From Candidatus Acidiflorens stordalenmirensis (GTDB lineage: Bacteria > Acidobacteriota > Terriglobia > Terriglobales > Acidobacteriaceae), in NCBI GenBank assembly GCA_003139995.1, contig PLIC01000228.1, positions 7,335 to 69,772 on the forward strand: 62,438 nt of DNA. Direction: 5' to 3'. Both the position numbers and the translations under genes were made by a program. Each line of letters opens with the position of its first letter. Position 1 is the stretch's first letter. This document shows positions 1 through 8,713 of the stretch, piece by piece. The notes beneath the pieces were generated by a model that was given only the letters and a program-made list of their open reading frames with translations, ran no database searches and was not told the origin of the DNA.

Positions 1-219
1 ACGACCGCGATCGACACCACCGTGGACAGCGTCACCGCTGCCCTTCGAAAAGGGGACCGGGTAGCCTTGATTGGATTCGGCACGTTCTCCGTCTCGCAGC
101 GCAAGGCCCGCAATGGCCGAAACCCGCAGACGGGTGCCACGATCAAGATCGCTGCCCGTAGAGTCGCCAAATTCACCCCCGGAAACGAACTCAAGAAAGT
201 GGTCAACAAAGGTAAGTAA
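1..219 (+). CDS. HU family DNA-binding protein, 5' end missing
   Basis: This is the C-terminal part of a histone-like HU/IHF nucleoid protein that dimerises and bends DNA. The reading frame is open from the first base, so the start lies left of the window. The visible 72 residues contain the family core GFGTF followed by the basic beta-arm segment with the signature RNGRNPQTG, then KFTPGNELK near the C-terminus. A full HU is about 90 residues, so only about 20 residues are missing. The nearest in-frame GTG, at 22, falls inside the conserved N-terminal helices and is unlikely to be the real start. A strong hairpin terminator follows. HU versus IHF cannot be separated from this fragment, but HU is more likely because the gene stands alone. 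Confidence 0.93.
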   Translation, partial: TTAIDTTVDSVTAALRKGDRVALIGFGTFSVSQRKARNGRNPQTGATIKIAARRVAKFTPGNELKKVVNKGK

Positions 220-250
220 GGGGCCCCAGAATTTTTTGGATACGAGCGAG

Positions 251-278
251 ACGGCAGGGGGTCGGCCCTGCCGTTTTG
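251..278 (+). terminator. Rho-independent terminator after HU
   Basis: Bases 251-259 (acggcaggg) pair perfectly with 266-274 (ccctgccgt) around a 6-nt loop, followed by a short T run. It lies 32 bases after the HU stop. Confidence 0.8.
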
Positions 279-298
279 TTGTTTAGGTCTCTGGTCTA

Positions 299-351
299 AG
301 GTGTCAGGTCTCTGGTTCTGGATTGGAGGTTTTCCTGCGACCTGACACCTG
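299..351. repeat. Short inverted repeat built on ggtgtcaggtc
   Basis: The motif aggtgtcaggtc at 299-310 recurs inverted as gacctgacacct at 340-351. The left arm is embedded in reiterated ggtctctgg words. It belongs to a loose class of word-like boundary repeats seen at several gene junctions in this window. No gene is seen between HU and rpmE. Confidence 0.6.
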
Positions 352-429
352 CTTTGCTGATAGCTGCCTTGCTGAATCCTTTTTGACTCCTGTAAAATCT
401 AATATCTAAATTGAGGTTTTTGAACTGAC

Positions 430-663
430 ATGAAGGCAGCCATTCATCCCAGCTACAGCGAGATCCGCGTGCATTGCGCCTGCGGAAACGCATTTACCAC
501 CCGCTCCACCCACAAGGGCGACATCGGCGTAGAAATCTGCTCCGCCTGCCATCCCTTCTTTACCGGCAAGCAGAAGCTCATGGACACCGCCGGCCGCGTA
601 GAGCGCTTCCGCCGCAAGTACGCCAAGAGCGATGCTGCCAAAGCCGAAGCGGCGAAGAAGTAA
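430..663 (+). CDS. rpmE: 50S ribosomal protein L31
   Basis: This 77-residue protein of the large ribosomal subunit begins [20 protein letters not shown]. It is the zinc-binding (C+) form: Cys16 and Cys18 (CAC) and Cys37 and Cys40 (CSAC) form the metal site, followed by the family signature HPFFTGKQK and a lysine- and alanine-rich tail. The length is normal. It stands alone between HU and the dihydrouridine synthase and is followed by a strong terminator, so it is probably monocistronic. Cysteine-containing L31 forms in other bacteria are expressed under zinc-replete conditions; no Zur site was identified here. Identification is secure. Confidence 0.97.
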   Translation: MKAAIHPSYSEIRVHCACGNAFTTRSTHKGDIGVEICSACHPFFTGKQKLMDTAGRVERFRRKYAKSDAAKAEAAKK

Positions 664-691
664 TTTCTGCGCAGAAACGCGCATTCTTGAG

Positions 692-722
692 AGCCTCCCC
701 CTGCGGGAGGCTTTACTTTTTT
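692..722 (+). terminator. Rho-independent terminator after rpmE
   Basis: Bases 692-699 (agcctccc) pair with 705-712 (gggaggct) over a 5-nt loop and run into a T-rich tract at 713-722, 29 bases after the rpmE stop. Confidence 0.9.
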
Positions 723-738
723 GGAACGTCGCAGGCTC

Positions 739-850
739 ATGGAGGGACGGGCGTCCTCGCCCGTTCAATACTCGTGTAGGGACGGCCGCCCCTGCGAGCC
801 TGCCCTGAGCGAAGTCGAAGGGTCCAAGCCGAGCGCCGCTCGGCAGCTGC
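739..850. repeat. Family A repeat (ggacgggcg..cgcccgtcc), composite copy
   Basis: A core of gggacgggcgtcctcgcccg is followed by gtagggacggccgcccctgc, a gcgaagtcgaaggg segment and the tail gccgctcggcag. This is the most frequent interspersed repeat in the window. Its core is self-complementary, so it can form a hairpin. Confidence 0.85.
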
Positions 851-899
851 CTGTGGACACAGCAACTTTGGACTTGCCATGGCTTCACCAAGAACGACG

Positions 900-905
900 T
901 AGAAT
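900..905 (+). promoter_or_regulatory. Candidate -10 element of dus (leaderless)
   Basis: TAGAAT lies six bases before the GTG at 912 with no Shine-Dalgarno. TTGCCA at 874-879 is a poorly spaced (20 bp) -35 candidate. Confidence 0.4.
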
Positions 906-911
906 CATACT

Positions 912-2066
912 GTGCAAAAGTTCTGGGACAGCGCGGATGCAAGGGCGGCTGCGACGGGTGCGACGCCCGTCCCTCCACCAGCTTACGCTCGTGTGGGGAC
1001 GGGGCTTTGCCCCGTCCAACCGCGTGTCTTTCCAGCGTCCCTAAAAATAGGCAACGCCGCCATCTCCCCCGCCACCGTCCTCGCGCCCATGTCCGGCGTC
1101 ACCGACACCGTTTTCCGCCGCTTCATCAAGCGCCTCGGCGGATGCGGCCTGATCATGACCGAGTTCACCTCGGCTGATGGCGTGCTGCGCAATGAGCGCG
1201 CCCAAGGACGCTACCTCCACTTCTACGAAGACGAGCATCCCATCTCCGCCCAGCTCTTCGGCAGCAATCCAAGCGTGCTGGCCGATGCGGCGCGCCTGGT
1301 GGAAGACCTCGGCTTCGACCTCGTCGACCTGAACCTCGGCTGCCCGGCCAAGAAAGTCGTGAAGTGCAACGGCGGATCGGGACTGCTGCGCGATCTGCCG
1401 CTGATCCGCCAAATTTTCGAAGCGGTGCGCGCCGCCGTGAAGATTCCCTTCACCGTCAAATTCCGCGCCGGATGGAACGACGACGAAATCGTCTGCGTCG
1501 AGCTCGCCCGCCTCGCCGAAAGCTGCGGCCTCAACGCCGTTGCCCTCCACGCCCGCACCCGCGAGCAGGGCTACAGCGGCCACGCCCGCTGGGAGTGGAT
1601 CGCCTCTGTCAAACAGGCCGTCAAGATTCCCGTGATCGGCAATGGCGACATCCGCTCGCCCGAAGACGCCTGCGCCATCGTCGCCCAAACCGGCTGCGAC
1701 GCGGTGATGATCGGACGCATGGCCCCGGCAAATCCGTGGATCTTCCGCCAGATCGAGCAGTATGTAAGCCGTGTGGGGACGGGCGACCTCGCCCGTCCAA
1801 CCGAGCGAAGCTCCGCAGAAAAAATGTACGATGAACCCACCGAAGCCGACCGCTACAAAATGATCCGAACCTACTTCCAAATGCTGCTCGAAGAAGGAAT
1901 GCCCGGAGCCGAAGGCAAGATGAAACAATTCGCCTCCTGGTTCACCCACGGCGTCCCCGCAGGCGCGGCGCTCAGGAAGACGATCTACGATGCGAAAAGC
2001 GGGTCGGAAATTCTAGGGCGAGTGGACGAGTTCTTCGAAGAGAAACTGGCAGCACAGACCTCGTAG
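912..2066 (+). CDS. dusB: tRNA-dihydrouridine synthase (DusB-like) carrying repeat-derived segments
   Basis: This FMN- and NADPH-dependent enzyme reduces uridine to dihydrouridine in the tRNA D-loop. From the GTG at 912 it has 384 residues. The TIM-barrel core starts near residue 44 (LKIGNAAISPATVLAPMSG). The catalytic cysteine is Cys144 in NLGCPAKKV. Later come VKFRAGWND, ALHARTREQGYSG and VIGNGDI, all typical of DusB. Residues 12-40 are translated from two interspersed repeats, and residues 286-302 (RVGTGDLARPTERSS) are a third copy placed in frame between the barrel (PWIFRQIEQY) and the helical domain. No ATG precedes the conserved core, so translation must start at GTG 912 or at the GTG near 993, both in or next to repeat sequence. 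The paralogue assignment (DusB rather than DusA or DusC) rests on motifs and is moderately firm. Confidence 0.9.
   Translation: MQKFWDSADARAAATGATPVPPPAYARVGTGLCPVQPRVFPASLKIGNAAISPATVLAPMSGVTDTVFRRFIKRLGGCGLIMTEFTSADGVLRNERAQGRYLHFYEDEHPISAQLFGSNPSVLADAARLVEDLGFDLVDLNLGCPAKKVVKCNGGSGLLRDLPLIRQIFEAVRAAVKIPFTVKFRAGWNDDEIVCVELARLAESCGLNAVALHARTREQGYSGHARWEWIASVKQAVKIPVIGNGDIRSPEDACAIVAQTGCDAVMIGRMAPANPWIFRQIEQYVSRVGTGDLARPTERSSAEKMYDEPTEADRYKMIRTYFQMLLEEGMPGAEGKMKQFASWFTHGVPAGAALRKTIYDAKSGSEILGRVDEFFEEKLAAQTS
951..1027. repeat. Family A repeat, two adjacent copies inside the dus N-terminal codons
   Basis: A copy of the acgggtgcgacgcccgtccc type is followed by cgtgtggggacggggctttgccccgtcc. Both are translated as part of the dus N-terminus. 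Confidence 0.8.
1769..1818. repeat. Family A repeat inside the dus coding region
   Basis: A full copy (gtgtggggacgggcgacctcgcccgtcc, then ccgagcgaagctccgcag) lies in frame in dus and encodes the segment VGTGDLARPTERSSA. It is nearly identical to the intergenic copy at 30522-30563. Confidence 0.9.
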
Positions 2067-2078
2067 GGACGGCCGCGC

Positions 2079-2918
2079 CTACCTCACCTGGGCTAGCGCC
2101 AGCCTTCCCCGCTCCCCGCGTTCCACATATCCCCACGGCGTCCGGTCATCGTGCGTGAACACGGTCAGCCATTTCTCCGGGATCGCCCAGGCATAGTACT
2201 CCTTGCGGCTCTCGATGGTTTCAAGCGGAAACAGATCGAAGGCCATCACCCATGTCAGATCGATGTGGGCGCTAGTCGGAATCAGGTCGGAGATATAACA
2301 TGCCTTCTTGCGCCCGCTTTCGATGATCACCGCCTGCATCTTCGCCGTGTGCCCCGGAAAAACCTTGACCGAGATGCCGGGCGAAAGTTCGAGATCACCG
2401 TTCAGCAGCACCATCTGGCCAGTCTCGATCAGCGGATCGTAATTCGGGCTCATGTAGCTGATCGCGTCGCGCTCCATCTGTTGGCAGGCGTGTTCCCACT
2501 CCTGTTCCTGCACGTAATACTTGGCATTGGGGAACGTCGCGACCATCTGATCCCCGCGCCGCACCGTATTCCAGCCGCAGTGGTCAAAATGCAGGTGCGT
2601 GTTGATGACGATGTCGATGTCTTCGGGAGCGACGCCGGCGACGTGCAGGTTGTCGAGCAGCTTGGCCGGCTGTTTGTAGATCTGCGCCAGGCGGTCGGGC
2701 AGTTTGTTGCCGATGCCAGTCTCGATCAGGATGTTCTTCTCGCCGGTGCGCACGAGCAGCGAATTCAGTCCCGCGTCGAGCCGGTTCTGCTCGTCGGGCG
2801 TGACCTTTTTCGACCACATGGTCTTAGGCACGACGCCAAAAAAGGCCCCGCCGTCAAGGAAATAAGTTCCATCGGAAATGATAGTAAGTTCGAAATCGCC
2901 GAGAGTTGTACGATGCAT
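2079..2918 (-). CDS. Metallo-beta-lactamase fold hydrolase
   Basis: This is a 279-residue metal-dependent hydrolase of the MBL superfamily, closest in layout to the lactonase or YtnP-like branch. The dinuclear metal motif HLHFDH is at residues 108-113. Further ligands are suggested by FPGHTAK, the bridging Asp in CYISDLIPTS and His in FTHDDR near the C-terminus. No signal peptide is seen, so it should be cytosolic. ATG 2918 (MHRTTLGDFELTI) is chosen because the frame upstream is antisense to the neighbouring peptidase gene. It follows that peptidase gene on the same strand after 74 bases containing a gagtgctgaatgc word repeat. The substrate cannot be told from the sequence; a lactone or related ester is one possibility. 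Confidence 0.9.
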   Translation of the reverse strand: MHRTTLGDFELTIISDGTYFLDGGAFFGVVPKTMWSKKVTPDEQNRLDAGLNSLLVRTGEKNILIETGIGNKLPDRLAQIYKQPAKLLDNLHVAGVAPEDIDIVINTHLHFDHCGWNTVRRGDQMVATFPNAKYYVQEQEWEHACQQMERDAISYMSPNYDPLIETGQMVLLNGDLELSPGISVKVFPGHTAKMQAVIIESGRKKACYISDLIPTSAHIDLTWVMAFDLFPLETIESRKEYYAWAIPEKWLTVFTHDDRTPWGYVERGERGRLALAQVR

Positions 2919-2963
2919 AAAGAAGCAGTCAGCCAGCAGGATCACCCGGAACTGCAAGCAAGA

Positions 2964-2998
2964 GCTGAGTGCTGAATGCTGAGTGCTAACTGCTATTT
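2964..2998. repeat. Word-like direct repeat (gctgagtgctgaatgctg)
   Basis: Reiterated gctgagt, gctgaat and gctaact heptamers separate the peptidase and MBL genes. The peptidase stop codon falls inside it. It belongs to the loose word-like class that marks several gene boundaries here. Confidence 0.55.
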
Positions 2999-5284
2999 CA
3001 GCTCCCGATTCCAGAAGTCTTCCATCATGTGGAACAACTGCATGCTCGTGCCCGTCCCCGCAATGCCGTGCGTCTTGTTCGGATACACCATCAGCCGAAA
3101 CTGCTTCCCCGCCTTGATCAGGGCGTCGGTCATCTGGATCGTATTCTGGAAGTGGACATTGTCGTCGCTCGTCCCATGCACCAGCAGCAACGATCCGCGC
3201 AGATTGCCGGCGGCGCTGACGATGGAATCGTCGTAGCCGCTGGGGTTGTCCTTTGGCAGGCCCATGTAACGCTCGTTGTAAATCGAATCGTAGTCGCGCC
3301 AACTGGTTACCGGAGCCACCGAGATTCCGGCCTTGAAACGATCGGAGTGGGTCAGGGCGTAGAGTGTCATCGAACCGCCGTTCGACCATCCCCAGATCGC
3401 GGTGCGAGCGCGGTCGAGCTGCGGAAATTGCGCATACAACTGGTCGAGTGCCGTGAGCTGGTCTTTCAGTTCGATCCCGAACGACTGCAGGCGGGTCGCG
3501 GCCAAAAATTTCCTGCCGCGATTCGGGGTCCCGCGATTGTCGACCGAAAAAATGGCGAATCCTTCGTTCGCCAGAATCTGGTGGAACAGCGCGTGAGTTC
3601 CACCCCAAGCATCCTGCACCGTCTGTCCCCACGGACCGCCATAGATGTACACGATCAGCGGAATTTTCTGGCTCGCATCCGCCTGCTCCGCACCTGAATG
3701 GCGCGGCAGAATTAGATCGCCATACATCACCGTGCCGTCCTCCGCCTTAAATTCCATCGTCTTCGGCGCTATCGGGTCGTAATCGGCGACGCTGCTCCCT
3801 TCCCAAATCTTCTGGCAGGGGCCGGCCGGCGCGCACACTGAAATCCGCGGCGGCATCAGCGTCGCGGAATGCGTTTCCACGAAATGCTTGCCGTCATCGG
3901 CGAAACGGGCGGCATAGCTGCCGTTTTCCGATGAGAGGCCTTGCATCCCCGAGCCGTCCAGCTTCACGGAAAAAATCTTCTCCTGTCGAGGATCTCCTTT
4001 GTTCGCGGTGAAGAAAACCGTGCCCGATGCCTCATCCATCCCACCGATCGCGATCACCTCATAGTCTCCGCTTTCGAGCTGGCGTTCGAGTTTGGCATTG
4101 GCCGCCAGCGGGTCTGGCCCGTTGAAACTGTATAGATAAATGTGGGTGTGGCCGTCGCGCCAACTGGTCCAGAGAAAGCGGTCGCCGGATTTCAGTATGC
4201 GAAAGTCGTCGTTGACGTTGACCCACGCATCCGGCGCCGATTCGGTCAGCACTTTGCGCGACTTGCCCGACTTCGCGTCGATGAAATAAAGATCCAGCAC
4301 ATCCTGCTTGCGATTCAGGACCTCCGCCCAAGCCCAGCCTTCGCGAATCCAGCCGAAACGCGGCACATAGGTGTCGTCGTTGTCGGTGAGTTTGATCCAG
4401 CGCACCTTGCCGCCGTTGCCGCCCACCACTCCCAGGCGCACGGTGGGATTCGGATCACCCGCCAGCGGATATTTCTGCTCCTCAACCCGGGCATGCGTCG
4501 GCATCCAGTCGGTGATGGGATAGCTCGGCACGCGGGTCTCATCCATCTGCAGAAAAATGATTTCGTGCCCTTCCGGCGACCAGAAGTAGTTGCTGCGCAC
4601 GTCCAGCTCTTCGGCGTACACCCAGTCCACTTCGCCGTTCAGAACGTTGTCTTCCTTGTCTTTGTCCCCGTTTTTGTCTCGCTCTTTGTCTTTTTCGTCA
4701 CGCGTGAGCGGATGTTCGCCTTCTTCTCCCGACACCGGATGCACATAAAGATTGTGCTTGCGCACGTACGCGAGCCTCTTGCCGTCCAGCGAAAACTTCG
4801 GGTCCTCGCTCGGCTCCGGAGACGACGTAAGCTGGACTGCCGTTCCCGTGTCCAGGCTGTAATACCAGAGCTGCCCCTGGGAATCGAAGAGCAGGTGCTT
4901 GGAATCGGGCGACCACATGTAGGCGGCGACGTTATACCGCGTCACGCGCTCCTTCTCGCGCTCGTCCTTGATTTTGTCGGCAGGAGGTGCAAGCTGCGAC
5001 AGCTTGGCCTCGCTGGCCAGTACTTTTCTCTCGCCCGTCGCCGCGTCCACATACCAGAGTTCGCCGTGCTCGCCAGCGTCGTCGCGCTGCACGAAAGACA
5101 CCTTGCTGCCGTCCGGACTCCACTGGATCGTCTCTGGAGCGCGTCCCGTGATTCCACCCTCCGCGAAGATCTGTTCAATCGTGAGTTGCTTCGGCGCGGC
5201 GCTCTGGGGCGCGGCGGTCTGAGCAAGCCCTGCGGAAAGCAGAACCAGCAGGTTGATGGCGACGAAGAAGAAAAGTCTTTTCAT
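2993..5284 (-). CDS. Exported S9 family peptidase (dipeptidyl-peptidase IV type)
   Basis: This is a 763-residue serine peptidase with a beta-propeller N-terminal domain and an alpha/beta-hydrolase C-terminal domain. The triad is visible: Ser634 in GWSNGG, Asp707 in HGTSDDNVH and His739 in NKTHGI. The start is ATG 5284 (MKRLFFFVAINLLVLLSAG), preceded by a ggaggg Shine-Dalgarno at good spacing and giving a clean Sec signal peptide cleaved near LAQ-TA. Longer in-frame starts at 5305 and 5338 would translate the flanking inverted repeat. An unusual charged run (DEKDKERDKNGDKDKED, about residue 205) is inserted in the propeller. DPP-IV enzymes usually release N-terminal Xaa-Pro dipeptides, so a role in periplasmic peptide use is likely. 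Confidence 0.94.
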   Translation of the reverse strand: MKRLFFFVAINLLVLLSAGLAQTAAPQSAAPKQLTIEQIFAEGGITGRAPETIQWSPDGSKVSFVQRDDAGEHGELWYVDAATGERKVLASEAKLSQLAPPADKIKDEREKERVTRYNVAAYMWSPDSKHLLFDSQGQLWYYSLDTGTAVQLTSSPEPSEDPKFSLDGKRLAYVRKHNLYVHPVSGEEGEHPLTRDEKDKERDKNGDKDKEDNVLNGEVDWVYAEELDVRSNYFWSPEGHEIIFLQMDETRVPSYPITDWMPTHARVEEQKYPLAGDPNPTVRLGVVGGNGGKVRWIKLTDNDDTYVPRFGWIREGWAWAEVLNRKQDVLDLYFIDAKSGKSRKVLTESAPDAWVNVNDDFRILKSGDRFLWTSWRDGHTHIYLYSFNGPDPLAANAKLERQLESGDYEVIAIGGMDEASGTVFFTANKGDPRQEKIFSVKLDGSGMQGLSSENGSYAARFADDGKHFVETHSATLMPPRISVCAPAGPCQKIWEGSSVADYDPIAPKTMEFKAEDGTVMYGDLILPRHSGAEQADASQKIPLIVYIYGGPWGQTVQDAWGGTHALFHQILANEGFAIFSVDNRGTPNRGRKFLAATRLQSFGIELKDQLTALDQLYAQFPQLDRARTAIWGWSNGGSMTLYALTHSDRFKAGISVAPVTSWRDYDSIYNERYMGLPKDNPSGYDDSIVSAAGNLRGSLLLVHGTSDDNVHFQNTIQMTDALIKAGKQFRLMVYPNKTHGIAGTGTSMQLFHMMEDFWNRELK

Positions 5285-5315
5285 GAACGCCCTCCGATTC
5301 AGCATAAGGCGTGAT

Positions 5316-5424
5316 CCACCAATTTTGTAATTTCGCAATCGGGTAATTTTGTAATTTGGAGCGGCTATCGTTCTCGTTATTCAGATGACAGAATTACACG
5401 ATTGCGAAATTACAAAATTGGTGG
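5316..5424. repeat. Perfect 26-bp inverted repeat between leuD and the S9 peptidase
   Basis: The left arm, 5316-5341, begins ccaccaattttgtaatttcg. The right arm, 5399-5424, is its exact reverse complement. A 57-bp spacer separates them, and part of the word (gtaattttgtaatttgg) is repeated at 5343-5359. The right arm lies inside the last codons of leuD. Confidence 0.92.
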
Positions 5425-6034
5425 CAATCGCCTTCATCTCCGCGCGCACGGGATGTTTCTTTTCATAGGCCGCGATCTCCGTTTCGTGTTGTAGCGTCAG
5501 GCCGATATCGTCCAACCCGTTCAGCAGACAATGGCGCAAGAATTTATCCATCGTGAACGTCGCCGCGAATCCTCGTCCGTCTTCCACTCGCAAGGCTTCG
5601 AGATCGACCGTTAGTTGGTAGTTTTCGATCTCTTTCGACCGGCGCATGATCTCTGCCACCTGCTCTTCGTTTAGCCGCACGGTCAGCAGGCCGTTCTTCA
5701 GGCTGTTGTTGGCGAAGATGTCGGCGAACGACGGCGCAATCACCACTCGGAAGCCAAAATCCGCCAGCGCCCAGACGGCATGTTCGCGCGAGGAGCCGCA
5801 GCCGAAGTTTTTCCCCGCGACCAGGATCGACGCTTTCGCATAGCGCGGGGCGTGCAGCACGAAATCGCCGAGCTTTCGTCCATCTCCCGAAAAGCGCCAG
5901 TCGTAGAACAGGAACTCCCCGAATCCTGTGCGTTCGATGCGCTTCAAAAACTGTTTCGGGATGATTTGATCGGTGTCCACGTTCACCTTATCGAGCGGGA
6001 CAACGACGCCGGTGTGCTTGCGAAACGGTTGCAT
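5381..6034 (-). CDS. leuD: 3-isopropylmalate dehydratase small subunit
   Basis: This is the small (swivel-domain) subunit of isopropylmalate isomerase, which with LeuC converts 2-isopropylmalate to 3-isopropylmalate in leucine biosynthesis. It has 217 residues beginning [20 protein letters not shown]. Family motifs are [31 protein letters not shown] and NNSLKNGLL. The C-terminus is odd: after EMKAIA the last 13 residues ([13 protein letters not shown]) are translated from one arm of the 26-bp inverted repeat, so a repeat supplies both the tail and the stop codon. It lies 109 bases after leuC on the same strand, the gap being filled by a family A repeat, and the two are probably co-transcribed. 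Confidence 0.95.
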   Translation of the reverse strand: MQPFRKHTGVVVPLDKVNVDTDQIIPKQFLKRIERTGFGEFLFYDWRFSGDGRKLGDFVLHAPRYAKASILVAGKNFGCGSSREHAVWALADFGFRVVIAPSFADIFANNSLKNGLLTVRLNEEQVAEIMRRSKEIENYQLTVDLEALRVEDGRGFAATFTMDKFLRHCLLNGLDDIGLTLQHETEIAAYEKKHPVRAEMKAIATNFVISQSCNSVI

Positions 6035-6059
6035 ATTTTAAACCCTTCTGCCAGCCGAG

Positions 6060-6130
6060 CCAGTGGAGCGCCGGGCGTCCCCGCCCGGCCTCGATGCTGC
6101 TGACGGTGCAAGCGTGACGGGCGAGACGCG
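6060..6130. repeat. Family A repeat between leuC and leuD
   Basis: A variant core ggagcgccgggcgtccccgc with flanking gacgggcgagacgcgtcc fills most of the 109-base gap between leuC and leuD. Confidence 0.65.
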
Positions 6131-6143
6131 TCCACCGTCATGA

Positions 6144-7571
6144 CTACTGAAATCGCCACTTCCGAATGTCCGTGAAGTGCCCGGCAATTGCCGCTGCCGC
6201 CGCCATCGCCGGACTGACAAGGTGCGTGCGCCCTCCGCGGCCCTGCCGTCCTTCGAAATTCCGGTTGCTGGTCGACGCGCAACGCTCTCCCGGCTGCAAG
6301 ATGTCGGGATTCATCCCCAGACACATCGAGCATCCCGACTCGCGCCATTCAAAACCGGCATCGAGAAAAATGCGGTGCAATCCTTCCTCTTCCGCCGCGC
6401 GCTTGATTGCCTGCGATCCCGGCACCACCATGGCGCGAACCTTCGGATTCACGCGCTGCCCTTTCGCCACTCGCGCCGCCGCCCGCAGGTCTTCGATGCG
6501 CGAGTTGGTGCACGATCCGATGAACACCCGGTCCACGGCGATGTTTTCGATAGGCGTTCCAGGATTGAGTCCCATGTAAACGAGCGCCTGTTCCGCCGCG
6601 CGCCGGTCGGCCTCTTGCGCGAAACTCTTTAACTCGGGGACGCGCGTGTCCACAGCCACCACCATCCCGGGATTCGTCCCCCAGGTCACGAACGGCGCGA
6701 TCGCTGCCGCGTCAATTTCAATCACTTGATCGAATTCGGCTCCCGGATCGCTCCTGAGCGTTCGCCAATACGCAACCGCTTCTTCCCAATTTTTTCCTTT
6801 CGGCGCAAAGCGCCGGCCGCCGACGTACGCAAAAGTCGTCTCATCGGGCGCAATCATTCCCGCTCGCGCTCCCGCCTCGATGCTCATATTGCACAGCGTC
6901 ATGCGGCCTTCCATGGATAGCGCGCGCACCGCATCCCCGGCGTACTCGATCACATATCCGGTGGCGCCATCGGTGCCGATGCGTCCAATGATTCCGAGCG
7001 CTAGGTCCTTAGCCGTCACGCCCTCCGCCAGCTTTCCGCTGACGTGGATCTGCATCGTCTTCGGCTTTTTCTGCGGCAGGCATTGCGTCGCCAGCACGTG
7101 TTCCACTTCCGACGTTCCAATGCCAAACGCCAGCGACCCGAACGCGCCGTGCGTCGAAGTGTGGCTGTCTCCGCAGACAATCGTCATCCCCGGCAACGTG
7201 ATGCCAAGTTCCGGGCCGATGACGTGCACAATGCCTTGCTCGGGCGAGTCCATATCGAAGAAGGGAACGCCAAACTCGCGGCAATTTTTCTGCAGCGCTT
7301 CAATCTGCTTCGCCGCAATCGGGTCGGCGATCGGAAGGCCTCGCGGAGTGGTCGGGATGTTGTGGTCAACGGTTGCCACCGTGCGCAGAGGCTGCCGCAG
7401 ACGCCGTCCATTGGCGCGCAGCCCGTCGAAGGCCTGCGGCGAAGTCACTTCATGCACAAGATGCAGATCGATATAGAGCAGCGCCGATTGGCCTTCAGGC
7501 GCGGCGACGACGTGCGCGTCCCAAATTTTTTCGAATAGTGTGCGCGGAGGCATATTTTCAGTTTCGTCCAT
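6144..7571 (-). CDS. leuC: 3-isopropylmalate dehydratase large subunit
   Basis: This is the catalytic 4Fe-4S subunit of isopropylmalate isomerase (475 residues). Visible motifs are EKIWDAHVV near the N-terminus, [13 protein letters not shown], and the cluster ligands in [11 protein letters not shown] and [10 protein letters not shown]. The length matches the bacterial LeuC family. ATG 7571 ([12 protein letters not shown]) gives six extra residues relative to a second ATG at 7553; neither has a strong Shine-Dalgarno, so the start is uncertain by 18 bases. It forms a leuC-leuD pair on the minus strand. The 317-base upstream region carries a family A repeat, and no leader-peptide attenuator was recognised. 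Confidence 0.96.
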   Translation of the reverse strand: MDETENMPPRTLFEKIWDAHVVAAPEGQSALLYIDLHLVHEVTSPQAFDGLRANGRRLRQPLRTVATVDHNIPTTPRGLPIADPIAAKQIEALQKNCREFGVPFFDMDSPEQGIVHVIGPELGITLPGMTIVCGDSHTSTHGAFGSLAFGIGTSEVEHVLATQCLPQKKPKTMQIHVSGKLAEGVTAKDLALGIIGRIGTDGATGYVIEYAGDAVRALSMEGRMTLCNMSIEAGARAGMIAPDETTFAYVGGRRFAPKGKNWEEAVAYWRTLRSDPGAEFDQVIEIDAAAIAPFVTWGTNPGMVVAVDTRVPELKSFAQEADRRAAEQALVYMGLNPGTPIENIAVDRVFIGSCTNSRIEDLRAAARVAKGQRVNPKVRAMVVPGSQAIKRAAEEEGLHRIFLDAGFEWRESGCSMCLGMNPDILQPGERCASTSNRNFEGRQGRGGRTHLVSPAMAAAAAIAGHFTDIRKWRFQ

Positions 7572-7888
7572 AGTTCGCCGACATTTCGCTCAAAGTTAAA
7601 GGCCGCGAACTGTGCCGGGCGACAGCAGGTGCTGTTCGATAGTCTACCAACGCAAACGCCACAAAATCGTCGCCCTCGGCCTTTTTTTCGCCCCGCACTT
7701 AGGGCGAAGCCACAGTTGCTGTACCAACAGGCATCTGCCGAGCTGCGCTCGGCCTAGGCAGACGAGGGCGTCTGCCCCTACGCAACCCTGGACGGGCGAG
7801 GACGCCCGTCCCCACACGAACGGATCGACCCAGCAGAAGTCCGCGTTTGCGGTTATGATTCAGGCTAGTCCATCGAGGAATACACTGC
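7572..7888. other. Gene-free divergent region between leuC and a glycosyltransferase gene
   Basis: This 317-base stretch separates two divergent genes. Its centre (7732-7820) is occupied by family A repeat copies. TATGAT at 7854-7859 is a possible -10 for the rightward gene. No small gene was seen. Confidence 0.6.
7732..7820. repeat. Family A repeat, two joined copies
   Basis: The copy ctgccgagctgcgctcgg..gacgagggcgtctgcccctacg is joined to gacgggcgaggacgcccgtccccac. This is the same arrangement, in reverse orientation, as at 31318-31400. Confidence 0.85.
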
Positions 7889-8698
7889 ATGATCAACGGC
7901 AAACGCATTGCCGTCGTGCTTCCCGCTTACAACGCGGAAAAGACGCTGGAAGCGACGGTACGGGAATTGCCCGACTTGGTCGATATTCGCATTCTCGTCG
8001 ACGACCACAGTACCGATCGCACTGTCGAAATCGCTCACCGGCTGGGCTTGCAGTCGTTCGTCCACAACCGCAACTACGGCTATGGCCGCAATCAGCAGAC
8101 TTGCTACCGCGAAGCTCTGGCCGCCGGCGCCGACGTCGTCATCATGGTGCATCCCGATTACCAGTACACGCCGCTGCTCGTAACTGCCATGGCGAGCATG
8201 ATCGCGCACGGTGTCTATGACGTCGTTCTCGGCTCCCGCATCATCGGCGGCGCCGCGTTGCGCGGAGGCATGCCGCTTTACAAATACATCTCCAACCGCC
8301 TGCTCACCGCTTTTGAGAACCTGTTCCTGCGCGTCAAGCTGTCCGAGTATCACACCGGATACCGCGCTTTCAGCCGCGAGGTGCTCACCCGCCTGCCGCT
8401 AAGGGAAAATAGCGACGATTTCGTTTTCGACAACCAGATGCTCGCCCAATGCGTTTACTTCGGCTTTCGCATCGGCGAACTTTCCTGCCCCACCAAGTAT
8501 TTCGAGGAAGCCTCTTCCATCAATTTCCGCCGCAGCGTCCAATACGGACTCGGGGTGGTCGGAACCACGCTTCAGTTCGCGCTCCAGCGCGCCGGAATCG
8601 TCCACAACCCCATCTTCAGCGAAAAGGGAAAGACTCTCGAAGCCGGTTCCGATGCTTACTACGAGGGAGGACTGCCAGCCGCGTCACAGCGGCGTTGA
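7889..8698 (+). CDS. Family 2 glycosyltransferase (polyprenyl-phosphate mannosyltransferase-like)
   Basis: This is a 269-residue GT-A glycosyltransferase. It begins [32 protein letters not shown] at about 45-52 and [12 protein letters not shown] are the nucleotide-sugar and metal-binding parts of GT2 enzymes of the DPM1 type; LGSRIIGG and [11 protein letters not shown] are also typical. There is no transmembrane segment at the C-terminus, so it is the short, soluble or peripheral form. The start ATG is preceded by gagga at suitable spacing. A convergent 2OG-oxygenase gene follows. Its likely role is transfer of a sugar to a polyprenyl phosphate or to cell-envelope glycans; the sugar is unknown. 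Confidence 0.9.
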   Translation: MINGKRIAVVLPAYNAEKTLEATVRELPDLVDIRILVDDHSTDRTVEIAHRLGLQSFVHNRNYGYGRNQQTCYREALAAGADVVIMVHPDYQYTPLLVTAMASMIAHGVYDVVLGSRIIGGAALRGGMPLYKYISNRLLTAFENLFLRVKLSEYHTGYRAFSREVLTRLPLRENSDDFVFDNQMLAQCVYFGFRIGELSCPTKYFEEASSINFRRSVQYGLGVVGTTLQFALQRAGIVHNPIFSEKGKTLEAGSDAYYEGGLPAASQRR

Positions 8699-8713
8699 AA
8701 AAGCCGCGCCAAA

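Noticed and set aside
2919..3632. Long upstream extension of the metallo-beta-lactamase frame
   Set aside because: It is antisense to the C-terminal part of the S9 peptidase. The family starts at MHRTTLGDFE, 2918.
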